DNA of 64,000 bases from Heloderma charlesbogerti (Eukaryota > Chordata > Lepidosauria > Squamata > Helodermatidae): assembly GCA_026122225.1 (NCBI GenBank), contig JANEZZ010002877.1, forward strand, positions 620,001 through 684,000, in the 5' to 3' direction. Under the pieces are notes generated by a model, which did no database searches, was not told the origin of the DNA, and saw only the letters and a list, made by a program, of their open reading frames with translations. Shown one piece after another: positions 19,070-30,700 of this stretch (positions are counted from its first letter, which is position 1; every line of letters starts with the position of its first letter). The position numbers were made by a program, and so were the translations under genes.

Positions 19070-20610
19070 TAAATGCAGAGCTAGAACAGAGACATGAAAA
19101 TGAGTGTTTATCCTTTTGATTTCCTTTCTTGGTGCCTATATCTCTATGTCTTTTACCAGTAAAAAACATCTTTTATGGTTTAACTGACTTAAGGCTGGTG
19201 TTAAGCTGCAGCTCACTTAACAGCTATGCAGCATGATTCATAGGGATATTATTCTCAAATGGATGCCCTATACCATGGCTGTCTATTAAGGGATGCTGGT
19301 GGTGACTTCCATCTGAGACAAAGCACAGAGCAGTCTCTTATAGCCAGAACTTGCAAGACTTTGTGTAAAATTCTATGGCCAAACTCCCTCAGGTGGAAAG
19401 TTCATGCCGACCCTTTCTTCACCTTTGCTGAAAAATCCCTCTTCTAGGTCCTAGGTTTGGCCACCATTTCTTCTTCTCTAGCACAAACAGATGACTTCTC
19501 TAACCATGTGATAAAAGCTAGAACTGCGTGCAAAATGGCCTCTCAAAATTCTCCATCCTATTTATGAGTGGACAAATTGGGGGAATCATCTCACCAAATT
19601 TCTCCAGGGAGAGGAGAAAGTCTCTGACACTCTCTTAGGGATGGTGCTCACTATTAGTCATGGCAAGAGCGTATCTTTCTTTTTTTTTCTTTGTGTGTGT
19701 GTGCTGTGCTGCAACTGTGCTGGGCTCCACTTTGCATCCTCCACAGTGTCATGTCCTTGTGTCATTCTGGGGGATTGTAATGGGAAAATGGCAGCCATTG
19801 ACACCCCCCCCCCAAATGGTGGAGAGTGTTTGGAGTAAATTCTAAAAACTGGCTTTCTTCGGGGAGGCAGGGGGGTGAGAAAAAGAAAAAAAGTATGAGA
19901 AATGTTCTCAGAAAAATGTCTTCTGAGAAATTTCAGCTCAATGCTAAATTGAAAGCACTACATAATGGACCACCATTAGGTCTTCAGTGACCCATTTTTC
20001 CACAGCAGCAGACAGAGGTTCAGCAGAAGCTATGGGTGCAAATCTTGTCTTGATAAAATACTGAGTAACAGACCAACCAACTTGAGGAAATTACAGGCAA
20101 TATCCCTGTACCAGTATTCTGGATTTGAATATGAGTAGAAGGAACAGCATTATGCAGATGAATACCTTCAGAATGAGTCTTAATAACCTGTAACTACAGA
20201 TCTGTAGTCACTTTTTTCTTCTGAAATTTCCCCCCGCCTTAACATCATCAGGAATTCATTAATGTACCTTTATTTCTGTAAACACTATTAATTATATGCG
20301 GAGGATCACATCTTGTAAAAATGTTTTAATTAGTTTTACCTTGCAGGCTGGAACAGCTGCTCTGCATTCACTGCAGGGGAGAGATTTCTTTTATTTATAC
20401 AGATCACGTCTTCATAACTTCCCCCATCCATCTCATGCTATCCAAAACTATTCTTGATATTCAACTAGGAGTCTGGAAAGGAGGATACTACCTCCAATAA
20501 CTTAACACCTTGTTGTGCTGCAACATGAAACAAAGCAACTGACATTCTGAAACCCACACAATTAATCCCTTTTAGCTCTAGAAAAACACTGGAATTTTCT
20601 GTATATTTTA
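19070..20610. other. No recognised feature
   Basis: Unique-looking sequence with a pyrimidine and (GT)n stretch near 19676-19700 and a C run near 19806. No gene or element was recognised. Confidence 0.45.
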
Positions 20611-21157
20611 CACCAGGAGTACAGAGCCTCAGGCCTGGATGCCACATCCAGCCCTCTGATGTTCCTGAGAGAGCCATGCCACCTTTCCCCTGGGCCCGCC
20701 CCCTTTCCTTTGACCTCTGATCATTACTGGTTTCCTACCTTATGTGCAGTTTTTTCCCCATTAGGAACATAGGAAGCTGCCTTATACTGAGTCAGACCAT
20801 GGATCCATCTAGACCAGTATTGTCAACACTGACTGGCAGTGGCTCTCCAGGGATTCAGCAGGAGTCTTTCCTGCCCTGCCTGGAGATGGCAGGGATTGAA
20901 CCTGGGACCTTCTGCATGCAAAGCAGGTGCTCTACCACTGAGCTATGCCCCCACCCCCATTCTAAGAGGTTGAAAAGCCTCTCCCACAGCTTCGTTACTG
21001 GCAGGAAGAGCTTTAAGCTAAAATATGCTGGTATTTTTTGGTATTTTGGATCATGCCTCATTTGCCTTCAGCATCCCCACCTCTGGCATGCAGCCCCCAA
21101 GAGCTTCTCCAAAGTGGAATTTGGCCCTCAGTCTGAAAGAGGTTCAAACATCCCTGT
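20611..21157. mobile_element. hAT-like element split by a tRNA SINE
   Basis: Starts CACCAGGAGTACAGAGCCTC and ends GAGGTTCAAACATCCCTG, an imperfect inverted repeat. Interior GCTAAAATATGCTGGTATTTT is the reverse complement of 9240-9275, so this is the same family as the element at 9123-11081. A SINE occupies 20765-20955. Confidence 0.7.
20765..20955 (-). mobile_element. tRNA-Ala-derived SINE
   Basis: Read on the minus strand, GCATAGCTCAGTGGTAGAGC (A box) is followed by GAAGGTCCCAGGTTCAATCC (B box). The unrelated body ends in GGCAGCTTCCTATGTTCCTA. CCCCATT sits on both sides, a likely 7-bp target duplication. It is inserted in the hAT-like element. Confidence 0.88.
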
Positions 21158-21409
21158 TCTAAACCCAGTACAGGCATCAACTATTAGTAGCATAATTTCC
21201 ACTGTATACATACCCAGCCATGTGAAACAAAACATGCATTTAAACATCTGTACAGTTATATTGGCAATAACAGCTGTATGGCCATCTCAGGTAAGTTTAC
21301 AAGTGGGACAATATGGTGATATCTATCCACCTCTTTGTCCTAACATATGGTTGTCAAGGGCCAGCATTGTACATGAAGGTTGTCATTCTAGCCATCAAGG
21401 CTTACCTTA

Positions 21410-21556
21410 ATGAACAGCTATATTATTTCCAGACTATGAGGTGCCCACAGTTGTAATGAGATGTTTCATCCTTTATCTGTACTGCCTGTTTCAGATTATA
21501 TGACAAATATGTGATTCTTTGTATTATGAGGCTCGAATCTACCACTGGCTATTGAT
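21410..21556. repeat. Dispersed 147-bp repeat of unknown class, copy 1
   Basis: AACAGCTATATTATTTCCAG through AATCTACCACTGGC is about 92% identical by eye to 25938-26083. The similarity begins and ends sharply. Neither copy has visible terminal repeats or coding text. Confidence 0.85.
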
Positions 21557-21687
21557 AAATTTTCATTCATAAATATATTTAAACATTTATAAATATATTA
21601 GGATTTGTCTCAACATGCCTGGGAAGCAGGGAGCAGCAAAGATTGGGAATTAGGGAACAATATTTAGAAGGAGGAAACGGACTTCAG

Positions 21688-22140
21688 GGTGTGTGGGTTA
21701 CTTTATTAAACTTACAATATGAGGTGGACTTAGGGCTTTTGTTCCATGATTTCTACTTTTAAAAGAAAACTTTATTAAAGGTAAAAGCTGCATCAAGCAG
21801 TTAGAAAGCATATCTTCTGCTGTGTACTTGATAAATAGGATGGAAGAATGTTGCTGGAAATGACACTGTATGATCATGCGGTGCTGCTTCCAGAGACATT
21901 GTCCATGGGAGCAGGCATATTTTTTTCTGTACAGTGTCCCTGGAATCAGGGCTATGTGATCATATAGCATCATTTCCAGGGACATTTCTGGCCCCATTTG
22001 GAAAGTATGCAGCGGGAGACCTGTTTTGCTACTTGATGCAGCGTTTACATGTTTAAATGTTTATTTAAAAGAAGATATAACGGAGAGAGAAAAATATCGG
22101 ACCACCTTTAAACTGCAAATTTAATAAACAACCCCACACC
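21688..22140. mobile_element. Long inverted-repeat (fold-back) element
   Basis: The left arm GGTGTGTGGGTTACTTTATT and the right arm AATAAACAACCCCACACC are inverted. Inner pairs (GCTGCATCAAGCAGTTAG against CTACTTGATGCAGCG, and TGATCATGCGGTGCTGCTTCC against a GATCATATAGCATCATTTCC-type counterpart) extend the symmetry almost to the centre. It has no coding capacity. Confidence 0.65.
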
Positions 22141-22742
22141 AAAATGATTTTCTTCCCACTCCTACCAGATGTTGCCTCCCCCATTACCTTCGTTGGAAAC
22201 AGACATCCCACAAAGGTGGGGGGGCATTTGTACAGCCCTAAAATACATCTATGTGACTGGCCTTCTACATGCTACCTGACAAATGATTGAGAAAAGCATA
22301 TAAATTGTAGCTTCACTTTACAGAATCTGCATTGACTAGTCCTCAGCAATGGCATACTTATAGTAACTCTAGCCTTAATCATAGTTCATACCAATGTAAT
22401 GGAGAGAGATGTGAGAAAGAGGTTAGCCCTATTCAGGCATTTGCCTGAACTCATGAGGGCTTAAAGAGGGCAGAGGCTCATGTCTGTGCACACTGGCCCT
22501 GCCCCCTATATCTCTGAGCGTGCTGGCCCCACCCCCTGAGTTCAGACCTTGCCATCTAGGGGCCGATCTACATTGCACCTGCCATCCCAATGAATTTGGT
22601 GCCCCGTCAGGTTAAATGCTCTCATATTAAAACGTGATTATTCACACTCACCCATTTTCCCTGTTGCAGTGCTTCATCGAATGCGCGAGCTCAGTTCACA
22701 CTCGAGCGCTGTGCTGTTTTCCTGCTGTTTTCCTGCACGCGC

Positions 22743-22795
22743 TTGCCTGATCTCGGATGCTAAGCGGGGTCAGCCCCAGTCAGTAGGGGCATCCG
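22743..22795 (+). pseudogene. 5S rRNA-derived segment, sense
   Basis: CCTGATCTCGGATGCTAAGC and GGGGTCAGCCCCAGTCAGTA match the internal control region of vertebrate 5S rRNA (A box, intermediate element) with a few substitutions. The 5' third and the terminator are not recognisable, so this is not a functional 5S gene. Confidence 0.8.
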
Positions 22796-22861
22796 GAGCG
22801 GGGGATAGGAGGGGGTAAAACTTAAATCTCATTTGAAGGGATACAACAGCCCCCTGCACAG

Positions 22862-22950
22862 TGCAGGAAGCCTGATTCCCAGGCGCTCTCCCATCCAAGC
22901 ACTAACTGGGACCAACCCCGCTTAGCTTCCAAGATCAGACAAGCACGTGC
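22862..22950 (-). pseudogene. 5S rRNA-derived segment, antisense
   Basis: On the minus strand the text runs TGTCTGATCTTGGAAGCTAAG, GGGGTTGGTCCCAGTTAGTG, CTTGGATGGGAGAGCGCCTGG and GAATCAGG. That is the A box, intermediate element and C box of 5S rRNA in order and with correct spacing. It is better preserved than the facing sense copy. The first ~40 bases and the last few of 5S are missing. Confidence 0.85.
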
Positions 22951-23967
22951 ACATCCAGCCCTTTGCTTGTTGCTGAGGAAACGGGGGCTGCTGAAGAAGC
23001 TATGCGATCAGTAGCCAGAAGAAGACATGGGGCTGTCGAGAGCTGTGATTGGACAGGAGGGAAATACAAACACCACCGCATATGGACAGGCGGGGGAGCG
23101 GGCTATGACTGGATATGGTAGCGAAGGTGGAAAATCGGAGCACATTAAGGGGAAATACCAGGATATTAGGGTATTGAAAGCGGGAGCACGGAAGTGGGAA
23201 ATTCTGGTTCCAATCCGAGGCAGCTACTGCATAGTGTGAAAGGCGGGCGGTGAAACCTCATTGGAAGCGAAAAAAGGCGGTAAGTGTAGATCCAGCCTAG
23301 AATTGGCAAAGTCTGAAAGGAAGTTCTATTCACGTTCACTTGAATGTGAGTAGGACTCTCCACACAACTGGGAACCCTGATAAGGCAGGGTCTGTGATCA
23401 CACAGAGAGTTCTGCTCATATTCAACACAGCAAGCTCTGAACTGAAGGGGCTGGGGCCAGTGCACTCAGAGACATAGGGGATGGGACCAGCATGCATGGC
23501 CCTGATCCTCTACCCACTTTAAGCCTTCATGAGTTCAGGTAAATGACTGAACAGGGCTGTTGTATTCCTTGAAACAGCTGCTCCATGGAGCTGCTGTAAA
23601 AATACAATGCTTTACCATATGGATTGTCTTCATTGCATGGAACTGCCAGAATGTTTGGGGGTGGTGTAGAAAAACTAGCCATGACATGATGGGAGTTATC
23701 CATGTAGCGAAATACTCTATGTGTTTTTTCTGCCATACAGAGCAGTTCCTACTCATACATTATTTCACTATGTCTCCACATGGTAGTTTTAACATGTAGA
23801 CCATGATACATTTTATGTCTTTGATCAACCTCCTTGTGTGATAGTTTAGTTTGATGATACATTTTATCATTATGGCTAGATAGTATTTTATATGAAATCT
23901 TATTGTGTGCTGCTTCAAAGACATTTCTAAGAAATGGGTGGAAATGTTGTTACCATCATCATCAGTC

Positions 23968-24024
23968 AAGAGGAAGAGGAAGAGGAAGAGGAAGAGGAAG
24001 AAGAAGAAGAAGAAGAAGAAGAAA
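23968..24024 (+). repeat. (GAGGAA)n/(GAA)n microsatellite
   Basis: AGAGGAAGAGGAAGAGGAAG passes directly into a run of eight AAG units. It is a compound simple repeat, and the Arg/Gly/Lys-rich open frame across it is an artefact. Confidence 0.95.
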
Positions 24025-24879
24025 GGTGTCTACTCAGTATCTCAGGTCTCATTATCATAAACTGGATGCCCCTGTAACCATCTACCTCTGAAATGGGGAC
24101 CCAGCTGGCCCTCAAGAAGATAATTCAGAGATTGAGAGGTAGCATGTATTGAATTCTGTGGGGAAAATTATTGCTGTTACCATTCCAGGAAGTGCATTGT
24201 CACCCAAGACCATATGCTTCAATGGTATACCTGAACAAACGTGGGCAGCCATTCCAGGCCTGGTGTGATTTTCAGCAGATATGTTCCCTGTTATTCGGTC
24301 AGGCATGCTGCAATGAAAATATGGAGAGAAGCAAGTCATGCTGGCAAAGGCCCAGCAGGCACATAAGGAGGTGAATCCAGGAGAAGGCTTGATTCCACAT
24401 TCAGGCATTTTAAATTTGTATTTATTTATTTATTTAGGTATGGTTCAAAAGCAAAAAAGAAAAAAGAAAAAAAAGGCTTCTTGAAACAGCTTATAGAATT
24501 GCAAATCTTTCTATGGAATGAATGCCACAACCATGGACCCACCAATGAGAAGGCCTGTTTCTAATCCTCTCCAATTAGATTTTAGTTAATTGTAGAGCTG
24601 AGAGTAGGATGCTGACCTCAAGCTTTGGGTAGGTTCATGAAGGCATAGGAGGTCCCAGAGTACTATGTATAGTGCTATGGCCCAACTCTTCCTTGAAAAG
24701 TGTTTGTTACTAAAGTCTCGTAGGTCTTTCTACAGGCATTTCAGTGTTTCCTCCATGAGCTTCTGTTCAAGAATAGATAGTACCCCTTCCCTTAGCTACT
24801 ATTAGTATGAAGAAACTAAAGGGGTAGAGAGTCCAGGTTACTAAGCCAACCTGTCCACACCCAGAGATGAAGGACATAG

Positions 24880-25263
24880 GTCCTGCTTGTGTGCTCGCCT
24901 GTTAAAGTAATAAGGATGGTAGGCATAAAGGATAGGGCCTTCTCAGTAGTGGCTCCTCATTTGTGGAACTCTGTTCCAACTGATGTCCACCAGGCCGCAT
25001 CATTACAGGCCTTAAAGCAAGCCCTAAAGATCTACCTGCTTACCATAGCTTATAACAGAGATAGGACTATATTGGGTGCCATGTATATATGGTGCTATCT
25101 GGTTTTAATTGTTAGTTTTGGTTGTATTACTACTGTTGTATTAGTAGTACTGTTGTATTTATTACTGTTTTACTATTGTTTCTGGTTTTAAACTCAGTAT
25201 GCCACCTTGGGAGGGTTTTACCTAAAAAGTAGCTTAGAAGTATTTTAAATACATACATACATA
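24880..25263 (+). mobile_element. L2 3' end
   Basis: The frame 24889-25191 contains MVGIKDRAFSVVAPHLWNSVPTDVHQAASLQALKQALKIYLLT, the conserved C-terminal tail of L2 ORF2 (RAFS-x-APxLWN-LP and LKxLKTxLF). The 3' UTR ends CCACCTTGGGAGGGTTTTA and a tail of (ATAC)n at 25251-25267. The 5' part is missing. Confidence 0.82.
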
Positions 25264-25937
25264 CATGCCAGAATGTTATATAATTCAGATGGGATGTCTA
25301 ATTCAGGACATTTTTATCCATCTGCTGGCTTGGAGGTAACTGGGTGAACATTTGGAATCTCTAATGAATGCATGACCAATGGTGGATTTACCAAGCTAAA
25401 CACAAGATCAAGGAGGGAGGAGAATTCTGCTCATTGTTTTAAATGCTGTGAGGTAGTGGTGGAGGGAGGCAGTGCTTCAGTCAGCAACAACCAAATACAC
25501 ATTTGCTGACTGGACAATCACCCTACTGATGTCAGTAGCCCATGCAAGGGGCATCTATCTCGTCAGTAACTGTATGCTTGCAGAGTGCTTAAGAGTTATG
25601 GTCTCAGTTAATCCATTTCTGGTCCTGCATTCCCCTCCCCCTGACCCCCCAGCCCACCCCCACTTGGTGCAATGGTATTACTATGTCCAACACAACCTCC
25701 ATTTTCCTTTCCGTTTCATAGAACTGCTGCAGCATAGGCATAATGTTTTTTTACAAATGTTTCATCTGCAAATCTTCAGACCTACATGGCTGCATTTGGC
25801 TGTGAATATGATCAAATAAATAAACACATCAATATAAAAACAAAGCTTTCCATGTGGAAAGCTTGCAAGGTCCAGAATAAGAATGTGAATTCTCCCATAT
25901 TGCTTACTTGCTTCAGAGATTATCACTGAACACTTAA

Positions 25938-26083
25938 TTAACAGCTATATTATTTCCAGACAATGAGGTGCCCACAATTGTAATGAGATGTTTCATCCTT
26001 CATCTGTACTGCCTGTTTCAGATTATATGACAAATATGTGTTTCTTTGTTTTATGAGGGTCGAAGCTACCACTGGCAAGTTTA
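25938..26083. repeat. Dispersed 147-bp repeat of unknown class, copy 2
   Basis: Direct-orientation counterpart of 21410-21556, from AACAGCTATATTATTTCCAG to AAGCTACCACTGGC, with about a dozen substitutions. The copies are 4.5 kb apart. Confidence 0.85.
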
Positions 26084-26569
26084 TATGGTTATGAAATTGT
26101 CATAGGGAAGAAGGAGGCTGCAAAATGATGATAAAAATAGTTTCTTTCAAGAACAATAGGTCAATTTAAGTCCAAGAATACTTAAACGTGTTTCCAAAAA
26201 AGCAAACTACATAAGGAGGCATTTGAAAACAATCCAGATCTGAAGTAAACATATTACAGAAAATACTTTATTTCAGTTTAAATATAAAGACTGCATATAA
26301 ATGTAATCAATGTAATAGATACAAATGTAATAAAATAAATGGAAATAAATAAATAAATAAGATAGTCTTTTTTAATAATGGGCTTCAAGAAGTTATTTCA
26401 CAATATACATTTGCAGAAATCACTGGGATAATGACAAATCCATCATGAATTTAGCTTTCTCTGCCTTAAATTTAAATATGCCTAGATCATTAAAATCTGT
26501 TAATTCTGTTCTTTTGTAATGCTGTAGGGTACAGCTCGTGGTTTCCATTTAAGATTTTTTTAAAGGAAA

Positions 26570-27085
26570 AATATTTTATTTATTTATTCATATATTCCAC
26601 CTCTTCCTTTAAAAAAACGTCCTTGGGGAGCTAAAAACATTAAAAATACAATGGGGAGAGCAATCCTATGCCCCCTAGACAGTGTCTGGGGTACACAGGA
26701 TATTTTGGCTTCCTGGCTCCATGGATGGAGACAGGGCTCCAAGCTTAGACCCAGGAAACTGCACTCCTCGCCCCTCCCCCAGCCCTTGCAGTCAGCACAG
26801 AAAGAACCCCACTATGAGCTCGCAAATATGAGCTTGTAGGGGGTGTTCCCGGGGGCAGGGAGAGGAGGAGACTGGGGTTGTCGGGCTACAAGATATCCCT
26901 AGCTGCCCCAGCCTCCTTCCCTCCCCCTCCCTGAAAGTAAGCCTCCAAGTTCAGAGGCTTACAAGTACTCAGGGTGCATCCCATAGGATTGCGCCCTAAT
27001 AGAATAAAATTGATAAAAACCATTGGCATAAAAAAAATTAAGTAGAACAGGAGACACTATAAAACAGCAATAATAAACTACAACA
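26570..27085 (-). mobile_element. LINE 3' tail (L2-like) interrupted by a MITE
   Basis: ATTTTATTTATTTATTCATA and TTCCACCTCTTCCTTTAAA look like the antisense of an L2 3' end (AAGGAAGAGGTGGAATAT plus an AAAT tail). After the MITE at 26655-26998 comes AATAGAATAAAATTGATAAAAACC, A-rich text typical of the antisense L2 tail in this window (compare 39220-39400). No coding part is present. Confidence 0.5.
26655..26998. mobile_element. MITE with GAGCAATCCTATG ends
   Basis: The left GGAGAGCAATCCTATGCCCC and the right CCCATAGGATTGCGCCC are inverted repeats of the same type as in 3739-4183 and 12772-13797. The interior CAGTGTCTGGGGTACACAGG and AGTTCAGAGGCTTACAAGTA corresponds to their subterminal blocks. 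Confidence 0.7.
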
Positions 27086-27092
27086 GCAGCCT

Positions 27093-27720
27093 ATTAGGGC
27101 ACAATCATGTGCTGGAGATCCAGTGGTTAAGCAGGAAATAAGATTCAGCAGAAGCCCCACTATGCTGGTAGAAAATGCCGGATATGCCCAAGGCACAAAA
27201 AACATGCCTGTTCATCTGTTCATTCTTCATGTGTCCATTCAGGTTCCCTGGATTGTGAGGGGACAGGCCTCCCAGGCAGCACAATGGCTCAGTTGGTGTG
27301 TAGAGGGATGAAGAGTGGGAAAGATACTAAGAAACGGATGATGTGGGGAAGGGGCCATGAAGCCTACTGGGAAGATTCTTGGCAGGATGGCCTATCAGGC
27401 AAATAGCAAGGGGAGGATGGTCACATGGATTGCCAGGGAGATATTGTAGGCCAGAAGGGCTTCTTGGCCCATGCAAGAGCCAGGCAATGGTCCAAAAAGT
27501 CCTCCTCCAGATTGGCTCAGGTGTCCTGGGGGCCCTCCCCCCTTTCCTAGTGTGAGTTCTACCCTGGATTCAAACCAGGGATTCAAACAGAAGCTGCTCC
27601 ACCCATCTAGGGCTCCTCCTCCAGCCCTGTGCTCTTGGTATTTTAGCCTTGAGACTGGGGCCTGGGGCAAGACAAATGCCCCATGATGTGTTTGCCTGCT
27701 TTCTGCTGTTGTGCCTAAGT
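27093..27720. mobile_element. Possible MITE with TTAGGGCACAAT ends
   Basis: ATTAGGGCACAATCATGTG on the left and CTGTTGTGCCTAAGTG on the right are weak inverted repeats, and TTA/TAA lies next to each. The GC-richer interior has no recognisable coding text. The boundaries are uncertain. Confidence 0.35.
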
Positions 27721-27771
27721 GATTAGGGAACGTGTCGGTGGTGTTTGCAGTATGGGTTTGAGTCCTGGGAG

Positions 27772-30700
27772 TTGTTGTTGTTGTTCAGTCGTTCAGTCGT
27801 GTCCGACTCTTCGTGACCCCATGGACCATAGCACACCAGGCCTTCCTGTCCCGCGCTCTCTCCCGGAGCATGCTCAAGTTCATATTCATTGCATCCGTGA
27901 TGCTATCTAGCCATCTCATCCTCTGCCGTCCCCTTCTCCTTTTGCCTTCAGTCTTTCCCAGCATCAGGGTCTTTTCCAGGGAGTTTTCTCTTCGCATTAG
28001 GTGGCCAAAATATTGGAGCTTCAGCTTCATTATCTGTCCTTCCAATGAGCAGTCAGGGTTGATTTCCTTTAGGATGGACTGATTTGACCTCCTTGCAGTC
28101 CAGGGGACTCGTAAGCGTCTTCTCCAGCACCACAGTTCGAAAGCATCAATTCTTCGGCGCTCAGCCTTCCTTATAGTCCAGCTCTCACAGCCATACATTA
28201 CTACTGGGAAAACCATAGCTTTGATTAGACGGACCTTTGTCGGCAAGGTGATGTCTCTGCTTCTTACTATGCTGTCTAGGTTTGCCATAGCTTTCCTCCC
28301 CAGGAGCAAGCGTCTTTTAATTTCATGGCTACAGTCACCATCTGCGGTGATCATGGAGCCCAAGAAAGTAAAATCTGTCACTGCTTCCATTTCTTCCCCT
28401 TCTATATGCCAGGAAGTGATAGGGCCAGATGACATGATCTTAGTTTTTTTTAATGTTGAGTTTCAAACCAGCTTTTGCACTCTCCTCTTTCACCCTCAAC
28501 AAGAGGCTCTTGAGATCCTCTTCGCTTTCTGTCATTAGGGTGGTATCGTCTGCATATCGGAGGTTGTTGATAATTCTCCCGGCAATCTTAATTCCGACCT
28601 CTGATTCATCCAACCCGGCATTTCTCATGATGTACTCTGCATATAAGTTAAATAAGCAGGGTGACAATATGCAGCCTTGTCGTACTCCTTTCCCAATTTT
28701 GAACCAATCAGTTGTTCCATGTCTGGTTCTTACTGTTGCTTCTTGACCCTCGTACAGGTTTCTCAGGAGACAGGTAAGGTGGTCTGGTACTCCCATCACT
28801 TTAAGAATTTGCCACAGTTTGTTGTGATCCACACAATCAAAGGCTTTAGCATAGTCAATGAAGCAGAAATAGACGTTTTTCTGGAATTCTCTTGCTTTCT
28901 CCATGATGCAGCGAACGTTGGCGATTTGATCTCTAGTTCCTCTGCCTCTTCTAAACCCAGCTTGTACTTCCGGTAGTTCTCGGTTCGCATACTGCTGAAG
29001 CCTAGCTTGTAGGATTTTGAGCATCACCTTGCTGGCATGTGAAATGAGTGCAATTGTGCGGTAGTTTGAACACTCTTTGGCGTTGCCCTTCTTTGGAATT
29101 GGAATGTAAACTGACCTTTTCCAGTCTTGTGGCCACTGTTGAGTGTTCCAGATTTGTTGGCATATTGAATGCAGCACTTTAACAGCATCATCTTTTAGGA
29201 TTTTAAATAGCTCGGCTGGAATACTGTCATCTCCGCTAGCTTTGTTGTTACTAATGCTTCCTAAGGCCCACTTGACTTCACTCTCTAGGATGTCCGGCTC
29301 AAGTTCAGTGACCGCACTATCATGGCTATCAGGGACATTCAGATCTTTCCTGTATAGTTCTTCTGTGTATTCTTGCCACCTCTTCTTAATCTCATCTGCT
29401 TCTGTGAGGTCCCTGCCTTCTTTGTCCTTTATCATGCCCGTCTTTGCACAAAACGTTCCCTGAGATCTCCAACTTTCTTGAAGAGATCTCTAGTCTTTCC
29501 CATTCTGTTGTTTTCCTCGATTTCTTTGCATTGTTCATTTAAGAAGGCCTTCTTGTCTCTCCTTGCTATTCTCTGGAACTCTGCATTCAGTTGGGTATAT
29601 CTTCCCCTTTCTCCCTTGCTTTTCGCTTCCCTTCTTTTGTGAGCTACTTGTAAAGCCTCATCAGACAGCCACTTGGCTTTCTTGCATTTCTTTTTCTTTG
29701 GGACGGATTTCGTTGCTGCCTCCTGAACAATGTTACGGACCTCCGTCCATAGTTCCTCAGGCACTCTGTTTATCAGGTCTAATCCCTGAAATCTATTCCT
29801 CACCTCCACTGTATATTCATCAGGGATATGATTTAGGTCATACCTGAACGGTTTAGTGGTTTTCCCGACGTTCTTCAATTTAAGCCGAAATTTTGCAAGA
29901 AGCAGCTCATGATCTGAGCCACAGTCAGCTCCAGGTCTTGTTTTTACTGACTGTATGGAGCTTCTCCATCTTTGGCTGCAAAGGACATAATCAATCTGAT
30001 TTCGATATTGACCATCTGGTGACGTCCATGTGTAGAGTCGCCTCTTGTGCTGTTGGAAAAGAGTGTTTGCTATGATCAGCGTGTTCTCTTGGCAAAACTC
30101 TATTAGCTTTTGTCCTGCTTCATTTTGTACACCAAGGCCATGCCTGCCTGTTATCCCGGTGATTTCTTGACTTCCTACTTTAGCATTCCAATCCCCTATG
30201 ATGAAGAGGACATCTTTTTTTGGTGTTAGTTCTAGAAGGTGTTGTAGGTCTTCATAGAACCGATCAACCTCAGCTTCTTCGGCATCAGTGGTTGGGGAAT
30301 AGACTTGAATTACTGTGATGTTGAATGGTTGGCCTTGGATTCGTACTGAGATCATTCTATCATTTTTAAGATTGTACCCCAGTACTGCTTTTCCCACCCT
30401 TTTGTTGACTATGAGTGCTACTCCATTTCTTCTAAGGGATTCTTGCCCACAATAGTAGATATGATGGTCACCTGAATTAAATTCACCCATGCCTGTCCAT
30501 TTTAGTTCGCTGATTCCCAAGATGTCGATGTTCAATCTTGCCATCTCATGTTTGACCACCTCCAGCTTACCTTGATTCACTGATCTTACATTCCAGGTTC
30601 CTAAACAATATTGTTCTTTACAGCATCGGATTTTCTTTTCACCACCAGACACATCCACAGCTGAGTGTCCTTTCGGGTTTGGCCCAGCCGCTTCACTCTT

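Larger units (their letters stand above)
22556..23300. mobile_element. TIR element carrying two inverted 5S rRNA-like segments
   Basis: The ends CTAGGGGCCGATCTACA (22556-22572) and TGTAGATCCAGCCTAG (23285-23300) are imperfect inverted repeats. Inside are a + strand 5S-like segment (22743-22795) and a minus strand 5S-like segment (22862-22950) facing each other. The remainder is GC-richer than the surroundings and has no recognisable protein. Confidence 0.65.
22436..23557. mobile_element. TIR element hosting the 5S-bearing element
   Basis: The ends GCCCTATTCAGGCATTTGCC and GGTAAATGACTGAACAGGGC continue inward as CTGAACTCATGAGGGCTTAAAG and its inverted match, giving about 41 bases of terminal inverted repeat. 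The middle 745 bases (22556-23300) belong to a different element with its own ends. No target duplication was identified. Confidence 0.7.

Noticed and set aside
20880..20955. Possible tRNA-Ala gene on the minus strand
   Set aside because: The A and B boxes are present but the acceptor stem does not pair and the sequence continues into a SINE body seen at four other sites.
20742..21410. 222-residue open frame on the + strand
   Set aside because: It runs through an antisense tRNA SINE and a hAT-like element; no domain is visible.
22862..22950. Possible functional 5S rRNA gene
   Set aside because: The 5' part and the T-run terminator are missing and the piece is mirrored by a second 5S fragment inside a TIR element.
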